A stretch of 17,553 nt of DNA from Rhodospirillaceae bacterium. Its GTDB lineage: Bacteria > Pseudomonadota > Alphaproteobacteria > Puniceispirillales > Puniceispirillaceae. The stretch covers positions 5,585 to 23,137 of the forward strand of contig PBLM01000027.1 in the NCBI GenBank assembly GCA_002721775.1. Direction: 5' to 3'. Both the position numbers and the translations under genes were made by a program. This document shows positions 14,918-17,553 of this stretch, one piece after another (the first letter of the stretch is position 1; every line of letters begins with the position of its first letter). Under the pieces are notes generated by a model, which did not search any database, was not told where the DNA came from, and saw only the letters and a program-made list of their open reading frames with translations.

Positions 14918-16296
14918 TTCGATTGCTAGCATTTTTGGTCTTTTGCGTATTGGCTGCGTTTATTGCCAGCTGGTTGTCGGCACAGCAGGGCGTGACCGTC
15001 ATCAACTGGCTGGGCTGGCGGGTTGAGATGATGACCAGTTTGCTGGTCATAGGCCTTTTTATAAGTCTCGGAGGGCTTATCCTGTTCTTTAAATTACTAG
15101 TCAGGGTAGTTAGCTGGCCGTCCTGGCTGGGACATAATTGGCAAGCCCGTCGTCGTCGCCGCGGTGATGAGGCGCTTGGCCAGGGCATGGTGGCTTTTGC
15201 TGCAGGTGATATGGCAGAGGCACGTAAATTGGCCCGGCGCGCAGAACGGTTGCTGGGGCACGGCGTACTACCTGATTTACTTTCTGCGCAGACAGCTAAT
15301 GCAACTGGAGATGACAGGGCAGCGCGCCGTTATTTCAAATCCTTATCTGCACAGTCTAGCACCGCTTATTTTGGACATCTGGGATTAATGCGGCTGCATC
15401 TAGCTCAGGGTGAACTTGAAAAAGGGTGTATGGCTGCCCGTGCAGCTCTAACCGTAAAGGCAGACTCAACACCTGCGAATCTGGTCTTGTTGTCAGAGGA
15501 TCTAAACCGTGAGAATTGGAAATCAGCCCTTGATCGACTTGAGAGAGTGCTCTCATCTAAGGACAGCTTTTTCACAGTAGCTAGCAGTCAGAAAAACACC
15601 CAACCTCTGTTGTCGTCTGATACTGCAAATTTTGCTGCTGGCCAGCTAAATAAACCTGAATTGCTGGCAGCCCATCTGTGCTTGAGTTTGGCTGAACAGC
15701 AGAAAGATGACAAAAGCCGGCAAACATATTTAGTGAAAGCTCTTGACTGGTCCCCTTCTTTTCTTGAAGCAATCATCAGACTGGCCCGATTGGAAGCAGC
15801 CTCTTCTCCACGCAAAGCATTAAAACGTCTGGAGACAGCTTTTAAAGCGGTTCCACATCAGCGTCTAGCTAATCAAATAGCAGAAGTGGCTCCAGATAAT
15901 GACGGCCAGTTTGTTGCCCGCCTGTCTGGTCTTGCTGAACAGGCCACATATAAGGATGAAGCTCGCCTAATTGTTGCCGAAGCCGCTCTGAAAAGAGGGA
16001 TTTGGGCGTCTGCATCTTCCGCTTTGCATTCGGTATCACAAAATGGCCATTCAAATCAGTATTATCTTCTTAACGCAGAACTGGTTGATAAGCGGGCTAA
16101 ATCACTAGGGCAGTTACCAGATGATAAATCTGCCGCTGAACGTGAAGGAGCTTTGCTTGCAGCTGCCCATGCGCCGCGGGCTAGGCGCTGGCAATGTGGA
16201 GCTTGTGAGACAATTGTCCCGCAGTGGCAGATGGACTGCCCATCCTGCAAGAGCATTGGCCAGATTGACCTGCTAGCCCCTCAGGAAGCGAAGTAA
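14914..16296 (+). CDS. hemY: HemY-family tetratricopeptide membrane protein with a C-terminal zinc ribbon
   Basis: This 460-residue protein has two N-terminal membrane segments (about 1-24 and 40-62), the HemY N-terminal domain (GVTVINWLGWRVEM), an arginine-rich loop (WQARRRRRGDEAL), and then helical TPR-type repeats to about residue 400. It ends with CxxC-x10-CxxC (C428, C431, C442, C445) in WQCGACETIVPQWQMDCPSCK, a rubredoxin/zinc-ribbon-like pair also known from LapB/YciM. HemY of this type is found beside haem genes but is not the protoporphyrinogen oxidase of Bacillus; its function in Gram-negative bacteria is not firmly set. The ATGA overlap with the mitofilin-like gene points to coupled translation. 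I see no terminator after it. Confidence 0.88.
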   Translation: MIRLLAFLVFCVLAAFIASWLSAQQGVTVINWLGWRVEMMTSLLVIGLFISLGGLILFFKLLVRVVSWPSWLGHNWQARRRRRGDEALGQGMVAFAAGDMAEARKLARRAERLLGHGVLPDLLSAQTANATGDDRAARRYFKSLSAQSSTAYFGHLGLMRLHLAQGELEKGCMAARAALTVKADSTPANLVLLSEDLNRENWKSALDRLERVLSSKDSFFTVASSQKNTQPLLSSDTANFAAGQLNKPELLAAHLCLSLAEQQKDDKSRQTYLVKALDWSPSFLEAIIRLARLEAASSPRKALKRLETAFKAVPHQRLANQIAEVAPDNDGQFVARLSGLAEQATYKDEARLIVAEAALKRGIWASASSALHSVSQNGHSNQYYLLNAELVDKRAKSLGQLPDDKSAAEREGALLAAAHAPRARRWQCGACETIVPQWQMDCPSCKSIGQIDLLAPQEAK

Positions 16297-16317
16297 GCAA
16301 GCTACCCAGGAAAAATA

Positions 16318-16351
16318 ATTGTCAGTTGCATAAATATTGTCAGAATTGCAT
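16318..16351 (+). repeat. Tandem direct repeat ATTGTCAG(AA)TTGCAT upstream of the amino-acid-binding protein gene
   Basis: ATTGTCAGTTGCAT (16318-16331) and ATTGTCAGAATTGCAT (16336-16351) are the same 14 bases, with a two-base AA insertion in the second copy, 18 bases start to start. The second copy carries the likely -35 box. The spacing, a little less than two helical turns, would suit a pair of regulator sites, or the repeat may be a small tandem duplication. Confidence 0.6.
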
Positions 16352-16365
16352 TTGATTTGTAAGAT
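16337..16365 (+). promoter_or_regulatory. Likely promoter of the LivK-type gene, TTGTCA-17-TAAGAT
   Basis: TTGTCA (16337-16342, 5 of 6) and TAAGAT (16360-16365, 4 of 6) are 17 bases apart, giving a leader of roughly 70 bases before the ATG at 16442. A second reading, TTGCAT (16346-16351) with TTATGT (16369-16374) at 17 bases, is also possible. Confidence 0.45.
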
Positions 16366-16413
16366 AACTTATGTTCGGCGTAGATGGACGAATGTGGAGT
16401 CCTGAGGCGATGC

Positions 16414-16429
16414 GAACAATGAATTGTTC
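16414..16429 (+). promoter_or_regulatory. Perfect inverted repeat GAACAAT-GA-ATTGTTC next to the ribosome binding site
   Basis: The two 7-base arms are exactly complementary with a GA centre. As RNA it would fold as a 6-pair stem, GAACAA/UUGUUC, with a UGAA tetraloop, ending one base before GGGAG, the ribosome binding site of the following gene. It could be a dimeric protein's operator or a hairpin that affects translation or message stability. Which one cannot be told from the sequence. Confidence 0.55.
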
Positions 16430-16441
16430 TGGGAGAAAGAA

Positions 16442-17553
16442 ATGAAAAAACTATTAAGCGCATCTGTGGCTTTGGCCATGATGGCAACACCCGTTTTTGC
16501 AGCTGATGTGAAACTGGGCATCATTCTGGGTTACACAGGCCCTATCGAATCACTAACACCTGATATGGCAAAGGGCGCTGAACTGGCCATTTCTGAGGCT
16601 AATGAGAGTGGCGAGTTTATGGGCGGCACTAATATTAGTTCGGTGAGGGGTGATTCAACTTGTATCGACTCCGCTGCTGCAACAGCAGCTGCTGAACGAT
16701 TGATTACCTCTGACAAAATCAATGCCATGGTAGGTGCTGACTGTTCGGGTGTAACTACGGCGATTCTGCAAAATGTGGCAATGGCCAACGGCGTGGTTAT
16801 GGTTTCCCCGTCAGCAACATCACCTGCTTTATCTACAATTGAAGATAATAATCTTTTCTTCAGAACTGCTCCGTCTGATGCTCGTCAGGGTGAGGTGGTA
16901 GCTGATATTCTTACCGAAAAGGGCATGATGTCTGCTGCAATGTCATATGTTAATAATGATTATGGCAAAGGGTTAGCAGATAGCATCAAGGCTAACTTTG
17001 AAAGCCGGGGTGGCAAAATTACCATTTCAGCGGCGCATGAAGATGGCAAAGGTGACTACAACGCTGAAGTTGCGGCGCTTGCACAGGCTGGTGGTGATAT
17101 TTTGATTGTGGCAGGATATTTGGATCAAGGTGGTAAAGGTATCATCCAAGCATCATTGGACACAGGTGCGTTCGATATGTTCTTTATGCCAGATGGTATG
17201 ATTGGCGACGCTCTACCTGCAGCCATTGGCCCTGATCTAAATGGATCAATTGGAACAGTACCTGGTACAGATAGCCCCGGTGCAGCTAAATTTTCTGATA
17301 TGGCAAAAGCAGCTGGCTTTGCATCTGGTCCCTTTGCTCCAGAGAGTTATGATGCAGCTGCATTGATTCTGCTGGCCATGCAATCAGCAAAATCTTCAGA
17401 TAGTCAGGTTTTTAAATCTCATATGATGAAGGTTTCTAACGCACCTGGTGAGAAAATTTTTCCAGGCGAACTTGCAAAAGGTTTGAAATATCTACGCCAG
17501 GGCCTTGCTATTGACTACGTCGGCGCTTCAGCAGTTGAACTTGTAGGTGCAGG
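16442..17553 (+). CDS. LivK-type ABC-transporter periplasmic binding protein (partial at the 3' end)
   Basis: The frame is open from the ATG at 16442 to the window edge (370 residues). A Sec signal peptide (MKKLLSASVALAMMATPVFA, cleavage after A20 at VFA) precedes ADVKLGIILGYTGPIES, MAKGAELAISEAN, ERLITSDKINAMVGADCSGVTTA, and MVSPSATSP, the pattern of type-I periplasmic binding proteins of the branched-chain amino acid family (Peripla_BP_6). C74 and C101 could form the disulfide common in these proteins. It should capture an amino acid or similar solute for an ABC importer; the ligand cannot be read from the sequence. GGGAGAAAG lies just before the start, preceded by an inverted repeat. The permease genes are probably beyond the window. 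Confidence 0.92.
   Translation, partial: MKKLLSASVALAMMATPVFAADVKLGIILGYTGPIESLTPDMAKGAELAISEANESGEFMGGTNISSVRGDSTCIDSAAATAAAERLITSDKINAMVGADCSGVTTAILQNVAMANGVVMVSPSATSPALSTIEDNNLFFRTAPSDARQGEVVADILTEKGMMSAAMSYVNNDYGKGLADSIKANFESRGGKITISAAHEDGKGDYNAEVAALAQAGGDILIVAGYLDQGGKGIIQASLDTGAFDMFFMPDGMIGDALPAAIGPDLNGSIGTVPGTDSPGAAKFSDMAKAAGFASGPFAPESYDAAALILLAMQSAKSSDSQVFKSHMMKVSNAPGEKIFPGELAKGLKYLRQGLAIDYVGASAVELVGA

Overview
The window looks like chromosomal DNA from an alphaproteobacterium with moderate base composition. The main reasons are the tsaD-gpsA-EVE block facing hemC, the hemC-hemD-(mitofilin/HemX-like)-hemY run, and protein details such as the TsaD C-terminus. A marine SAR116-like lineage is possible but is only a guess. 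There is no insertion sequence, CRISPR array, phage gene, tRNA or rRNA that I can support. Almost every base lies in an intact, compactly arranged gene.

Layout. Bases 1-78 are the tail of a 2-hydroxyacid (phosphoglycerate-type) dehydrogenase. It overlaps, tail to tail, a minus-strand M17 leucyl aminopeptidase (72-1484), which has a small membrane ORF just upstream (1533-1724). A 360-base gap (1731-2090) follows. It holds a possible promoter and a run of small inverted repeats but no clear gene. Next is a plus-strand envelope cassette: an ArnT-like membrane glycosyltransferase (2091-3788), a DPM1/ArnC-like GT2 enzyme (3899-4735) and a LAB_N small membrane protein (4738-5103). Together these suggest transfer of a sugar from an undecaprenyl-phosphate carrier to a lipid or surface acceptor.

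The minus-strand group tsaD (6621-7685), gpsA (5571-6554) and an EVE-domain protein (5110-5529) reads toward that cassette and is probably one operon, covering tRNA t6A modification, glycerol-3-phosphate synthesis and a modified-nucleotide reader. Diverging from tsaD on the plus strand is a complete glycine cleavage set, gcvT, gcvH and gcvP (7854-12326). It is followed by the tetrapyrrole genes hemC and hemD (12398-14135), a short mitofilin/HemX-like coiled-coil membrane protein (14225-14917) and HemY (14914-16296). The window ends inside a LivK-type periplasmic amino-acid-binding protein (from 16442). Its upstream region is rich in repeats: a tandem direct repeat over a good promoter, and a perfect inverted repeat beside the ribosome binding site.

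The more interesting points are the glycine cleavage genes sitting between the usually adjacent tsaD and hemC, the unusually short mitofilin-like protein with its own promoter, the zinc-ribbon end of HemY, the three-gene glycosyl-transfer cassette with a soluble-tailed GT2 enzyme, and the LivK leader. I saw no clearly undescribed system; most of the window is housekeeping.
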